A stretch of 64,000 bases of DNA from OMPR01 sp965183835 (GTDB lineage Bacteria > Pseudomonadota > Alphaproteobacteria > Rhodobacterales > Rhodobacteraceae). The translations under genes were made by a program, and so were the position numbers. This document shows, in pieces, positions 9,244 through 18,631 of this stretch; positions within the stretch are counted from its first letter, which is position 1; each line of letters begins with the position of its first letter. The stretch lies in the NCBI GenBank assembly GCA_965183835.1, contig CBCYME010000004.1, forward strand, positions 310,001-374,000, in the 5' to 3' direction. The notes below the pieces were generated by a model. It saw nothing but the letters and a program-made list of their open reading frames with translations. It did no database searches and was not told the origin of the DNA.

Positions 9244-9362
9244 GTTCACGTCCTTTAGACAGGTTCCGCCCCAAAATCGCACGACCTGCGACAGATTGGC
9301 AAGGTTAAGCAGGGGATGACTGTAGGGAATATTTGACCATTTGGACAAAAAGAAATCCTTTT

Positions 9363-9410
9363 TTGCGAATAATTCGCAATTGCGTTGACATAGTTGCGAA
9401 TGACTCTCAT
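9363..9410. promoter_or_regulatory. double Fur/Mur-like operator before the metal ABC transporter
   Basis: Site 1 (9363-9379) is a perfect palindrome: TTGCGAAT, one central A, ATTCGCAA. Site 2 (9394-9410) starts with the same half-site TTGCGAAT and has a degenerate second half (ACTCTCAT, 5 of 8 matches). The sites start 31 nt apart, about three helical turns. They lie 37-84 nt before the binding-protein gene, where a promoter is expected. The form resembles Fur-family (Fur/Mur) boxes of alphaproteobacteria and fits Mn or Fe repression. The assignment to Mur rather than Fur is inference. Confidence 0.6.
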
Positions 9411-9446
9411 ATACATTCTCAAGAACAGACCAAATTGGGGTATTCC

Positions 9447-10400
9447 ATGATTCGTCGCAGCTTTCTTTTGGCCCTTGGGCTGGTGACCGCTCTCCCGCTG
9501 ATGGCGTGGGCTGAGGCACCGCTTAAAGTGGTGGCAACCACCGGCATGATTGCGGATGCGGCGCGCCAAATCGGCGGTGATCAGGTTGCGGTCAAAGGAT
9601 TGATGGGGCCGGGCGTCGACCCGCATGCCTATCGTCAGACCCGGACCGACATCGTGGCAATGACCCGCGCGGATCTGGTGCTGTGGCATGGTCTCTACCT
9701 AGAGGCGCAGATGGGCGAGTTTTTCCACGATTTGGAGCGCAAACGCACCGTCGTTGCTGTTGCTGAAGGCATCGATAAAGCCAAGCTGCGCGCCCATGAC
9801 ACCTACGACAACAAATTTGACCCCCACGTCTGGATGACCCCGGTTTTGTGGCGTGATGTGGTGATCGAAGTGCAAATCGCACTGACCGCCGCCCGCCCCG
9901 AAGCGGCCCCGATCTTTGCCGCCAACGCCAAGGCGCATCTGGCGGATGTGGATCGTCTGATTGCCTATGCAGAAACAACGCTGGCGACCGTTCCTGACAA
10001 CAACAAAGTGCTGGTCACGGCCCATGATGCCTTTGGCTACTTTGGCAGCAGCTTTGGCTTTGACGTTCTGGGTATTCAGGGTATTTCAACCCAGTCCGAA
10101 GCCGGATTGAACCGCATCGGCGAACTGGTTGATCTGCTGGTGGATCGCAAAATCACCGCTGTTTTTGTCGAAAGTTCGGTCTCGGATCGCTCGATCCGCG
10201 CGCTGATCGAAGGGGCTGCGGCCAAAGGGCACGTGGTGCAGGTTGGGGGCGAGTTGTTCAGTGACGCCATGGGCGAAGAGGACACATACGAGGGCACCTA
10301 TTTGGGGATGCTGGATCACAATATCACCGTGATTGCCAATGCGTTGGGGGCAGATGCGCCTGCGCGTGGCATGGACGGCAAACTGTCGGCGGGATTCTGA
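9447..10400 (+). CDS. metal ABC transporter substrate-binding protein (TroA/SitA-type)
   Basis: 317-residue periplasmic solute-binding protein of the cluster A-I (ZnuA/TroA/MntA) family, with a signal peptide (about residues 1-22, LPLMAWA). The four expected metal ligands are visible: His60 (DPHAY), His127 (DPHVWM), His193 (AHDAF) and Asp273 (LFSDAMG). The His at the third position is TroA-like; dedicated Mn proteins such as PsaA have Glu there. There is no long His-rich loop of the ZnuA kind. Start is ATG 9447; the frame opens earlier at 9333 but through the operator region. First gene of a four-gene operon; manganese is the likeliest substrate, with zinc or iron possible. Confidence 0.9.
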   Translation: MIRRSFLLALGLVTALPLMAWAEAPLKVVATTGMIADAARQIGGDQVAVKGLMGPGVDPHAYRQTRTDIVAMTRADLVLWHGLYLEAQMGEFFHDLERKRTVVAVAEGIDKAKLRAHDTYDNKFDPHVWMTPVLWRDVVIEVQIALTAARPEAAPIFAANAKAHLADVDRLIAYAETTLATVPDNNKVLVTAHDAFGYFGSSFGFDVLGIQGISTQSEAGLNRIGELVDLLVDRKITAVFVESSVSDRSIRALIEGAAAKGHVVQVGGELFSDAMGEEDTYEGTYLGMLDHNITVIANALGADAPARGMDGKLSAGF

Positions 10401-10403
10401 ACA

Positions 10404-11204
10404 ATGCTGGATTTGGTAAGCAATCAGGGCACATCCCCCGCCGACACTCTGGGCGACAGCCCGCTGGCAATCCGGGGCCTGACCGTCTCATACGGCCAGA
10501 AACCCGCCGTGTTCTCTGTCGATATGACGGTACAGCCCGGTGCCATGACCGCAATCATCGGCCCCAACGGCGCGGGCAAATCCACCATGCTCAAGGCGGC
10601 ATTGGGGATCGTGAAACCACTGTCCGGGCAGGTCACCGTCTTTGGCGAACCGCTTGAACAGCAACGCGCCCGTATTGCTTATGTCCCGCAGCGCGCTAGC
10701 GTAGACTGGGACTTTCCCACCCGTGTGATCGATGTGGTTCTGATGGGGCTCTATCGTGAATTGGGCCTGTTGGGTCGTGTCCGGTCACGGTACAAAGCCA
10801 AAGCGATGGACTGCCTGAACCGTGTTGGTATGCGTGACTTTGCGGATCGCCAGATTGGTCAGCTGTCAGGCGGCCAGCAACAGCGCGTGTTTCTTGCCCG
10901 TTCGCTGGCACAAGACGCCGATCTGTACCTGTTGGATGAACCCTTTGCAGGTGTGGATGCCGCGACTGAAAAAGCGATCATCGGCGTTCTGAAATCGCTC
11001 AAAGACGCGGGTAAGACCGTTGTTGTGGTGCACCATGATCTGGCAACTGTGACTGATTATTTTGATCACGTGTTCCTGATCAACACCCGCAAAGTCGCCG
11101 AAGGCTCGGTGGCCGAGGCCTTTACCGCCGACACGTTGCAAGCCGCCTATGGTGGGCGCCTTGCCACAGCGCAGGTTGATCAACTCTCGCGGGTTGTGGG
11201 GTAA
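10404..11204 (+). CDS. metal ABC transporter ATP-binding protein
   Basis: 266-residue ATPase of the metal importer. Walker A is GPNGAGKST, signature LSGGQQQR, Walker B LYLLDEPF, and the H-loop His is in VVVHHDL. It follows the binding-protein gene after 3 nt and precedes the first permease by 5 nt, so it is certainly co-transcribed. The first 20 or so residues (to about LGDSPLAI) are an extension of no recognised function. Confidence 0.94.
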   Translation: MLDLVSNQGTSPADTLGDSPLAIRGLTVSYGQKPAVFSVDMTVQPGAMTAIIGPNGAGKSTMLKAALGIVKPLSGQVTVFGEPLEQQRARIAYVPQRASVDWDFPTRVIDVVLMGLYRELGLLGRVRSRYKAKAMDCLNRVGMRDFADRQIGQLSGGQQQRVFLARSLAQDADLYLLDEPFAGVDAATEKAIIGVLKSLKDAGKTVVVVHHDLATVTDYFDHVFLINTRKVAEGSVAEAFTADTLQAAYGGRLATAQVDQLSRVVG

Positions 11205-11209
11205 CTCAA

Positions 11210-12415
11210 ATGCTCAGTGATGCTCTGCTGTTGCAGCTTGGCTATAACGCCACGCTGGTGGCTATTGGTGCGACCTTGTTGGGGGTGTCTGCCGGGGTGA
11301 CCGGTACGTTCCTGTTCCTGCGCAAGCGCGCCTTGGTCAGCGATGCGATCAGCCACGCCACCCTTCCCGGTGTCGGTCTGGCGTTCATGCTGATGGTGGC
11401 GCTTGGGGGCGATGGCCGTAATCTGGTCGGCTTGCTGCTTGGCTCTGCTGTGTCTGCATGGATCGGTCTTTTGTGCCTCAACTGGTTGACGCGCAACACA
11501 CGCCTTGCCGAAGACGCCGCCATTGGCTCGGTGCTGTCGGTGTTCTTTGGTCTTGGCATTGTTCTGCTGACCGTCATTCAGACCATGGGCGTGGGACGGC
11601 AGGCCGGACTCGAAGGGTTCCTATTGGGATCAACCGCCGGGATGCTCTGGGCCGATGCGGTTGTGATCGCGATTGGTGGGGCGTCGACGCTGGCGTTGAT
11701 CCTGTTGATGCGCCGCCCGATGACACTGGTGGCGTTTGACCCGGAATACGCCGCCGCGCGCGGATTGCCGGTGGATCGCATCGACCTTGCGATGATGGGG
11801 CTGGTCATGGCAGTCACCGTTGTTGGTCTGAAAATCGTCGGCCTGATCCTGATCGTGGCCCTGTTGATCATCCCGCCCGTCACGGCACGGTTCTGGACTG
11901 AACGCTCGGATCGCGTGGTTCTGCTGGGCGGTATTGTGGGCGGCCTGTCTGGCTATCTCGGCGCGGCGCTTTCCGCCTCTGCCCCCAACCTGCCGACGGG
12001 TCCGATCATTGTTCTCGTCAGCTTTGGCTTCTTTGCCATTTCGCTGTTTCTGGCCCCGAACCGCGGTGTTTTGGCGGCGATCCTGCGTCATTTCCGCTTT
12101 CAACGCCGCGTACACCTGCGTCAGGGGTTGCTGGCATTGGCCCAAGGGCAACCGATTTATGAACGTCTTACCCTGCGTTTGCTGACCCGTGCCGGTCTGG
12201 CGCGCGCCGATGGGGTGGCCACAGACGCAGGCAAAGCCCGCGCCGCCAAAGCCCTGCGTGATGAAAAACGATGGGAGGTCATCCGATCCGACCAAACACA
12301 CGAGGCCGCCGCCGCCCTCTATGACGGGTTGCGCGACATCGAAACTGTGCTGACCAAAGATCAGATCGTCGAAATCGACCATCAAATCGGTGGCCCACAA
12401 GGAGTACCGGCATGA
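11210..12415 (+). CDS. metal ABC transporter permease with DtxR-like C-terminal tail
   Basis: 401-residue inner-membrane permease of the ABC-3 family. Residues about 1-290 contain the transmembrane core (FLRKRALVSDAISHATLPG is the family hallmark). The last 110 residues are cytoplasmic. They contain a helix-turn-helix-like stretch (LLTRAGLARADGVATDAG) and EKRWEVIRSD followed by IETVLTKDQIVEID, a pattern resembling the metal-binding half of DtxR/MntR repressors. Such tails are known in some TroC/MntC-type permeases. It overlaps the second permease by 4 nt. Confidence 0.9.
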   Translation: MLSDALLLQLGYNATLVAIGATLLGVSAGVTGTFLFLRKRALVSDAISHATLPGVGLAFMLMVALGGDGRNLVGLLLGSAVSAWIGLLCLNWLTRNTRLAEDAAIGSVLSVFFGLGIVLLTVIQTMGVGRQAGLEGFLLGSTAGMLWADAVVIAIGGASTLALILLMRRPMTLVAFDPEYAAARGLPVDRIDLAMMGLVMAVTVVGLKIVGLILIVALLIIPPVTARFWTERSDRVVLLGGIVGGLSGYLGAALSASAPNLPTGPIIVLVSFGFFAISLFLAPNRGVLAAILRHFRFQRRVHLRQGLLALAQGQPIYERLTLRLLTRAGLARADGVATDAGKARAAKALRDEKRWEVIRSDQTHEAAAALYDGLRDIETVLTKDQIVEIDHQIGGPQGVPA

Positions 12416-13341
12416 GTGGAGAAGAGTTTGTCCCGCTGTCCCTGACACCCCTGCTGATTGGCATCTTTGCGGCGGTGGCCTGCGCATTGCCGGGGAACTT
12501 TCTGGTGCTGCGCCGTCAGGCCCTGATCGGGGATGCGATCAGCCATGTGGTTCTGCCCGGTATTGTTGTGGCGTTTCTGCTGACTGGTGCGATTTCGGCC
12601 TGGCCAATGATGCTGGGCGCGGCTGGCGCTGCGGTCACCGCGGTGATCCTGATCGAAGCGATCCGTCGTCTGGGCAAGATCGAACCGGGTGCCGCCATGG
12701 GTGTGGTCTTTACCACCATGTTCGCCGGTGGGGTTTTGTTGCTGGAGCAAACCGACACCTCGACCGTGCATTTGGACGTGGAACATGCGCTTTATGGCAA
12801 CCTCGAAAGCCTGATCTGGCTCGATGCAATCGGCTGGTCCTCGGTTCTGGATCTTGAGGCGCTGGCCGGGTTGCCAGTGGAATTGCCCCGCATGGCGCTG
12901 ACGCTTGTGCTGGTCATTGCCTTTACGTGGATGTTCTGGCGTCCGCTCAAATTGTCGACCTTTGACGAAGGGTTCGCCCGCACCGTGGGTATTCGCACCA
13001 ATCTCTTGGGCCTTGCTCTGGTGGTGATCGCGGCCATCGCGGCGGTTGCCGCCTTTGACGCGGTGGGCTCGATTATCGTGATCGCCATGTTCATCTGCCC
13101 CCCCGCTGCGGCCCGGATGATGACCAACCAACTGGAACATCAAATCGGGTGGAGCGTGTTGTTTGCCATCGCGTCAGCCGTGTCTGGCTATGTTTTGGCA
13201 GGTTACGGCCCGCTCTGGCTGGGCGCACAGGATGCGGTCAGCGCCGCTGGGATGATCGCGACAATGTCCGGGGTGATCTTGGCGCTCGCTGCGGTGTTTG
13301 GCCCCTGCCGCACCCGCGCAGGCGCCCCCGTTCAGGCCTAA
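12412..13341 (+). CDS. metal ABC transporter permease, second subunit
   Basis: 309-residue ABC-3 family permease, paralogue of the preceding subunit but without its cytoplasmic tail. It shows the same loop LRRQALIGDAISHVVLPG and about eight hydrophobic segments. ATGA overlap with the upstream gene shows coupling. The two different permeases would form a heterodimeric channel, as in TroCD or SitCD. Last gene of the operon. Confidence 0.92.
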   Translation: MSGEEFVPLSLTPLLIGIFAAVACALPGNFLVLRRQALIGDAISHVVLPGIVVAFLLTGAISAWPMMLGAAGAAVTAVILIEAIRRLGKIEPGAAMGVVFTTMFAGGVLLLEQTDTSTVHLDVEHALYGNLESLIWLDAIGWSSVLDLEALAGLPVELPRMALTLVLVIAFTWMFWRPLKLSTFDEGFARTVGIRTNLLGLALVVIAAIAAVAAFDAVGSIIVIAMFICPPAAARMMTNQLEHQIGWSVLFAIASAVSGYVLAGYGPLWLGAQDAVSAAGMIATMSGVILALAAVFGPCRTRAGAPVQA

Positions 13342-13488
13342 GATTGGGGATCATGCCACTCGATTCATAAGTCCAGCCAAAACGCGGTGAAACGGATTTT
13401 GGCTATTTCATTTCTGCTGTGACCATCTATTTAGGGATCATTAGAAGACGGGCTAGACAGCCTGAAAAAGACTGCCACTCACGACTAT

Positions 13489-13554
13489 CCGGCCCTGAAG
13501 CCGCGTCCGAGCTGCAATTTCGATTGTCCGCTCCGGGGCATCAGGGCCGGTTTT
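13489..13554 (+). terminator. long-loop inverted repeat after the metal transporter operon
   Basis: CCGGCCCTGA at 13489-13498 is exactly complementary to TCAGGGCCGG at 13541-13550, which is followed by TTTTCC. The 42-nt loop has further pairing potential (GAGC near 13509, GCTC near 13530). It may be a terminator for the transporter operon or a structured leader element before mutL. Confidence 0.45.
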
Positions 13555-13617
13555 CCTCTCTCAACACCAGATCAAACCGGTGGCAGAATCGACGCTTTAC
13601 GTGCTAGGTTTTGCGGT

Positions 13618-15504
13618 ATGTCGCAATCGAACCCCAATATCAGCCAAAATCGCCCGGTTATCCGGCAACTTGATGATTCCGCAATCAACCGGATCGCTGC
13701 GGGCGAAGTCGTGGAACGCCCCGCCTCTGCGGTCAAGGAATTGGTGGAAAACGCCATTGATGCGGGCGCGACTCGGATCTCGATCGACATCGCGGATGGT
13801 GGCAAAACCCTGATCCGGGTCAGCGATGATGGCTGCGGAATCGCGCCCGAGGATCTGTCGCTGGCGCTGTCCCGCCATGCGACCTCTAAAATTGATGGCT
13901 CTGATCTGCTGAATATCCACACCTTTGGGTTCCGGGGCGAGGCGCTGCCGTCGCTGGGCGCGGTTGGCCGGTTGAGCATCACCAGCCGGGTTCCCGGCGG
14001 CGAGGCGGCGATGATCCGCGTCGCTGGTGGTGTCATGGATCCGGTCAAACCTGCCGCTTTGCGGGCGGGCACCGTGGTGGAACTGCGCGATCTGTTTTTC
14101 GCCACGCCGGCGCGTTTGAAATTCATGCGCACGGATCGGGCTGAAAGTCAGGCGATCACGGACACGGTCAAGCGGCTGGCCATGGCCGAACCGGCGCTGG
14201 GGTTCACCCTGCGCGATGTGTCGGGCGGCGGCGAGGGGCGGATCACGTTCCGGGCCGATGGGGAAAATGGGGATTTGTTCGATGCACTGCATGCACGCCT
14301 CGGCCGTATTCTGGGCCGTGAATTTGCTGAAAACGCCCTGCGGATCGACGCCACACGCGAAGACATCCGCCTGTTCGGCTATGCCGCGCTACCCACCTAT
14401 TCGCGCGGCGCTGCGGTGGCGCAGTACCTGTTCGTCAACGGCCGCCCGGTGCGGGACAAGATGTTGACCGGGGCTTTGCGCGCCGCCTATTTCGATTTCC
14501 TTAGCCGCGATCGCCATCCGGCAGCGGCCCTGTTCATTGACTGCGAACCCACGCTTGTGGATGTGAATGTGCACCCCGCCAAATCCGAGGTCCGCTTTCG
14601 CGATCCCGGCATTCCCCGAGGGTTGATCGTTTCTGCCCTGCGCCATGCCTTGGCCGAAGCCGGGCACCGCGCGTCGAGCACTGTGGCCAACGCCACCCTG
14701 GGCGCGATGCGGGCCGAACCAACACAACCCGGCCCGGCGCGGGTCTATCAGATGGACCGCCCCTCGCTTGGCGCGCGCACCATGGCCTATCAGGCCCAAG
14801 CGCCCGAACCGATGCCCTCGGCTGGGTTTGCCGAACTTGCCAACAGCTATTCCGGGCAGTTGGTCGACACGCCTATCGCCACAAATGACGTCCCCGCACA
14901 GCCCGACGCCGTGCCGAGCGAACACTTGCCCTTGGGGGCCGCGCGCGGTCAGGTGCACGAGAACTATATCATCGCGCAGACCGAAACCGGCATGGTCATC
15001 GTCGATCAACACGCGGCGCATGAACGTCTGGTATATGAGAAACTGAAAACCCAAATGGCAACCAACGGCGTCGCGGCGCAGGCTTTGCTGATCCCGGAAA
15101 TCGTCGAACTGTCCGACGGCGATTGCGCCCGCCTGATGGAGGTCGCCGACAATCTGTCGTCCTTTGGACTGACCATCGAACCCTTTGGCGGCGGCGCAGT
15201 TGCCGTGCGCGAAACCCCTGCCATTCTGGGCGAAGTCAACGCCGAGGCGATGATTAAGGATATTCTGGACGAGCTGGACGACCAAGGCTCCAGCCAGATG
15301 GTTCAAGCCAAGATCGAAGCAATCCTAAGCCGAGTTGCCTGCCACGGATCAATCCGATCTGGTCGCCGGATGCGCGGCGAAGAGATGAACGCCCTACTGC
15401 GCGAGATGGAGGCCACGCCCCATTCCGGTCAATGCAACCACGGGCGACCCACGTATGTTGAACTCAAGCTGTCTGATATCGAGCGGTTGTTCGGGCGCAG
15501 TTGA
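13618..15504 (+). CDS. mutL: DNA mismatch repair protein MutL, endonuclease type
   Basis: 628-residue mismatch repair protein that couples MutS recognition to strand incision. The N-terminal GHKL ATPase is clear (RIAAGEVVERPASAVKELVE, DDGCGI, RHATSKI, FGFRGEAL). A low-complexity linker runs about 350-430. The C-terminal domain has the metal endonuclease motif DQHAAHERLVYE (from Asp463) and CNHGRP (Cys606), so this MutL should nick DNA itself, as in bacteria lacking MutH. Length is normal for the order. Confidence 0.96.
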   Translation: MSQSNPNISQNRPVIRQLDDSAINRIAAGEVVERPASAVKELVENAIDAGATRISIDIADGGKTLIRVSDDGCGIAPEDLSLALSRHATSKIDGSDLLNIHTFGFRGEALPSLGAVGRLSITSRVPGGEAAMIRVAGGVMDPVKPAALRAGTVVELRDLFFATPARLKFMRTDRAESQAITDTVKRLAMAEPALGFTLRDVSGGGEGRITFRADGENGDLFDALHARLGRILGREFAENALRIDATREDIRLFGYAALPTYSRGAAVAQYLFVNGRPVRDKMLTGALRAAYFDFLSRDRHPAAALFIDCEPTLVDVNVHPAKSEVRFRDPGIPRGLIVSALRHALAEAGHRASSTVANATLGAMRAEPTQPGPARVYQMDRPSLGARTMAYQAQAPEPMPSAGFAELANSYSGQLVDTPIATNDVPAQPDAVPSEHLPLGAARGQVHENYIIAQTETGMVIVDQHAAHERLVYEKLKTQMATNGVAAQALLIPEIVELSDGDCARLMEVADNLSSFGLTIEPFGGGAVAVRETPAILGEVNAEAMIKDILDELDDQGSSQMVQAKIEAILSRVACHGSIRSGRRMRGEEMNALLREMEATPHSGQCNHGRPTYVELKLSDIERLFGRS

Positions 15505-15561
15505 TCCTGTGCCCCGCTCGGGCTAGAAAGGTGAAAACAAAACAAGAACGAGCAGGGCGAC

Positions 15562-16800
15562 ATGATAGAAATTGCAGGCCACACCTATGTCTTGAATGAT
15601 CCGATGGTGATTGTTGCCCTTGCGGGTGCAGGGGGGCTGTTGCTGATCTTTCTGATGGTGCTTTTAGCGTTGCGGGCCTCCAATCGGTCGGCGCGTATGG
15701 TCGAACCGCTGGCGCATAACCTTGCCGTGCTGGGGCAAAACGTGCAGCAACTGGGGCAGGGGCAGGACCATCTGCGGGGCGGCTTGCAACACGTCTCGGA
15801 CGCGCAGGCCAATGCGCAGGTGCAGGTGATCCAAACCATGGAAACCCGGCTGGCGGATGTACAGCAGCAGATGAACGACCGGCTGGCGGATAACGCGCTA
15901 CGCTCGCACCGCTCGCTGGCCGAGATGCAGGAGCGCATGCGCGAAACCCTGCATGGCAATGCCAAACGCACCGTGACCTCGCTGACGCAGTTGCAGGAAC
16001 GGCTGGCCACCATCGACAAGGCGCAGGACAATATCACCAAATTGTCGGGGGATGTTCTGTCATTGCAGGATATCCTGTCCAACAAACAGACGCGCGGTGC
16101 CTTTGGCGAAATCCAACTGCATGACATCGTGTCCAAAGCCCTGCCCACGGACAGTTATTCGCTGCAACACACGCTCAGCAACGGCAAGCGGGCTGATTGC
16201 CTGATCCACCTGCCGAACCCACCCGGCCCCATCGTCATCGACAGCAAATTCCCGCTGGAACCCTACGAGGCCCTGCGCCGCGCCAAAACCCAGGCCGAAA
16301 TGACCGAGGCCGCGCGGCTGCTAAAGACAGCGGTCCGGGTGCACATCCGCGCGATTTCTGAGAAATACATCATCGACGGAGAAACCGCCGACGGCGCGTT
16401 GCTGTTCCTTCCGTCCGAGGCTGTTTATGCCGAACTGCACGCCAACTTTACCGATGTTGTCCGCGAAGGGTTTGCCGCAAAGGTCTGGATCGTGTCCCCG
16501 ACCACCTGCATGGCGACGCTGAACACCATGCGCGCCATCCTGAAAGACGCCCGGATGCGCGAACAGGCCGGGGCGATCCGCAAGGAACTGGGCCTGTTGC
16601 ACAAAGACGTGGATCGGCTGGGGGATCGTGTTGGCAATCTGGATCGCCATTTCAATCAGGCCGCCAAAGACATTGCCGACATCAAAATCAGCGCCGAAAA
16701 AGCGGGAACACGGGCGCAACGGCTGGATAACTTCGATTTCGAAGAACTCGCGCCCGAAGGGACATCGAACGTGGTCCCCCTCAGCCAGCCCGAAACCTAA
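15562..16800 (+). CDS. rmuC: DNA recombination protein RmuC homologue
   Basis: 412-residue RmuC family protein, thought to limit DNA inversions and act at replication forks. An N-terminal membrane helix (about 12-34) is followed by a long coiled coil (about 45-160, rich in Q, L and R), then the conserved nuclease-like domain with RGAFGEIQLHDIV, IVIDSKFPLEPYE and ADGALLFLPSEAVYAE. Its stop overlaps the convergent gene by 4 nt. Confidence 0.92.
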   Translation: MIEIAGHTYVLNDPMVIVALAGAGGLLLIFLMVLLALRASNRSARMVEPLAHNLAVLGQNVQQLGQGQDHLRGGLQHVSDAQANAQVQVIQTMETRLADVQQQMNDRLADNALRSHRSLAEMQERMRETLHGNAKRTVTSLTQLQERLATIDKAQDNITKLSGDVLSLQDILSNKQTRGAFGEIQLHDIVSKALPTDSYSLQHTLSNGKRADCLIHLPNPPGPIVIDSKFPLEPYEALRRAKTQAEMTEAARLLKTAVRVHIRAISEKYIIDGETADGALLFLPSEAVYAELHANFTDVVREGFAAKVWIVSPTTCMATLNTMRAILKDARMREQAGAIRKELGLLHKDVDRLGDRVGNLDRHFNQAAKDIADIKISAEKAGTRAQRLDNFDFEELAPEGTSNVVPLSQPET

Positions 16801-17564
16801 CCTCCAACCGCAGACTTCGCAGCCTGTGTGAGGGCCGCGCTTGCACTGAGAAAGGGCGCGGGTCCATAGCTGATCCGCGCAACCCCAAGTGCCGCAAGCG
16901 TTTGCGTATCGGGCGCTTTGCCGATCTGCATGATGTTGACGGGCAACGGCGAGGTGTCACAGATTTCAGCGATCAGATCCGGGGTGATCAGGCCGGGCAA
17001 GAATATCCCGTCCGCCCCAGCCTCGGCATAGGCGGTTAGCCGGGCTTTGGCGTCGTCCAACAGGGCCGGGTGGTCGTCCGGTTTGGCCCCCTGAAAGAAC
17101 ACATCGGTGCGGGCGTTGATGAACAAAGGCACGCCAGTCGCCTCGGCGGCGCGGCGCATGGCAGAGATCCGCGCGGTTTGCGCAGACACCGACTGCAAGC
17201 CAGAGCCGCCGGGCAACCCATCCTCAAAGTTCACACCGACCGCCCCGGCGGCGATGACCCGTTCGGTGTTTGTCGCCAAGGTCGCAGTGTCGCTGGCGTA
17301 TCCGGCTTCGAAATCATGGGTGACAGGCAGTGTGTTCGACGCCGTTATGCGCCCGAGCAAGGACAGGGCGAATTCCAGCGGAATGTTTTCCCCATCGTCA
17401 TAGCCCTGTGCCCGGGCCATGGACCAACTGCTGGTGGCAAGCGCGGCAGCACCTGCTTTGGCGACCGCGGCCGCGCTGCTGGCATCCCAAGCATTGTACA
17501 ACACCAGCGGGCGGCCCGGCACGTGAAGGGATGAAAAATCTTGTGCTTGCGTGTCCTGATTCAT
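16797..17564 (-). CDS. isocitrate lyase/PEP mutase superfamily protein
   Basis: 255-residue TIM-barrel protein of the ICL/PEPM superfamily (carboxyvinyl-carboxyphosphonate phosphorylmutase-like). Visible motifs are LVLYNAWDASSA near the N-terminus, the metal-binding region THDFEAGYA, GVNFEDG and PLFINARTDVFF. The isocitrate lyase catalytic KKCGH motif is absent, so a lyase or decarboxylase acting on a small oxo acid is more likely. It is translationally coupled to ada upstream (4-nt overlap), a link whose meaning is not obvious. Confidence 0.82.
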   Translation of the reverse strand: MNQDTQAQDFSSLHVPGRPLVLYNAWDASSAAAVAKAGAAALATSSWSMARAQGYDDGENIPLEFALSLLGRITASNTLPVTHDFEAGYASDTATLATNTERVIAAGAVGVNFEDGLPGGSGLQSVSAQTARISAMRRAAEATGVPLFINARTDVFFQGAKPDDHPALLDDAKARLTAYAEAGADGIFLPGLITPDLIAEICDTSPLPVNIMQIGKAPDTQTLAALGVARISYGPAPFLSASAALTQAAKSAVGG

Positions 17565-18631
17565 GCCGGTTCGCTTTCATTGGGGGCGTATTGCCGTTCT
17601 AGATCGATCAGTTTTTGCTTGCGCCACAACCCACCGCCATATCCGGTCAGGGACCCATCCGCCCCCATGACTCGGTGGCAGGGGATGACAATCGCGATCT
17701 GGTTGGCCCCATTGGCCCGCGCAACAGCGCGTGTGGATTCGGGGCGGCCCATGGCGCGGGCGATCTGTGAATAGCTGTGCGTCGACCCCGCTGGCAATGT
17801 TTGTAGCATATCCCAGACCGCACAGGTGAACGGCGTGCCATGCAGCGCAAGGGGCACGTCAAATTCAGCCGATTCCCCCACGAAATAGCGATGCAACTGC
17901 GCCTCGATCCGGTCGGTGGGGGCAAAGCGGCCAAACCCCATCGCGCCCTTGCACGCCTTGTAGACACGCTTCAGCTCGGTCGGCAGCGCCTTGCGGTCGG
18001 TGAATTCGAGCAAGTGTAGGTGCGATGTATCGCTTACTGCGATCATCGGACCCAGTGGGGTGTCGAACCAGTCTGCGCGCAATAAGGCCTGCGATTTGAA
18101 CGCCCCCGGCGGCAGGCCAATGTGTTTGGCAACCGCCGCGCGAAACGCAGCAGGCGAGGCAAATCCCGCATCAAGCTGCGCATCAATCACCCGGCCACCG
18201 TTTGCCAATGTCGTCAACCCGGCCTGCAATCGGGCCTGCCGTGCCATGTCCAGAAAGGTGGTGCCAAAGGCGCGTTTGAACGCCCGTCGAATTGTCGATG
18301 GATCATGCCCAAGCGCCACCAGATCCCCTTCGCGCCAACGCCGCGTTGGGTCGGCCTCTAGCGCCGTCAGCAGCGATTTCACCGCGGGATCTGCCTCGGC
18401 GGCGGAATGCATCGGATGGCAGCGTTTGCAGGCCCGAAACCCAGCCTCCAAACAGGCCGAAATTGTCGGTAGGAACTGACAGTTCTCGGGCTTAGGATCC
18501 CGCGCCGGACAATTCAGCCGACAGAAAATCCCGGTGGTCGTCACGCAGACATACGCGCGCCCATCCCAACTGGGATCACGGGCGACAAGCGCAGAATATA
18601 AGGTTTGGTCATCAGGTAGATCGTGTTTCAT
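17561..18631 (-). CDS. ada: bifunctional regulator/O6-methylguanine-DNA methyltransferase Ada
   Basis: 356-residue adaptive-response protein. The N-terminal zinc domain has the four cysteines Cys37, Cys41, Cys68 and Cys71 (GIFCRLNC, ACKRC), one of which accepts methyl groups from phosphotriesters in E. coli Ada. An AraC-type helix-turn-helix region lies at about 85-175. The C-terminal methyltransferase has the active-site PCHR (Cys318, IPCHRVMG). Start ATG 18631 has a GGGGG stretch upstream; the frame opens 20 codons earlier without support. It probably activates itself and the coupled downstream gene. Confidence 0.94.
   Translation of the reverse strand: MKHDLPDDQTLYSALVARDPSWDGRAYVCVTTTGIFCRLNCPARDPKPENCQFLPTISACLEAGFRACKRCHPMHSAAEADPAVKSLLTALEADPTRRWREGDLVALGHDPSTIRRAFKRAFGTTFLDMARQARLQAGLTTLANGGRVIDAQLDAGFASPAAFRAAVAKHIGLPPGAFKSQALLRADWFDTPLGPMIAVSDTSHLHLLEFTDRKALPTELKRVYKACKGAMGFGRFAPTDRIEAQLHRYFVGESAEFDVPLALHGTPFTCAVWDMLQTLPAGSTHSYSQIARAMGRPESTRAVARANGANQIAIVIPCHRVMGADGSLTGYGGGLWRKQKLIDLERQYAPNESEPA

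Noticed and set aside
9244..9519. N-terminal extension of DeoC by 92 residues
   Set aside because: The added sequence has no DeoC similarity, covers the operator of the metal transporter, and an ATG with a good SD exists at 9243.
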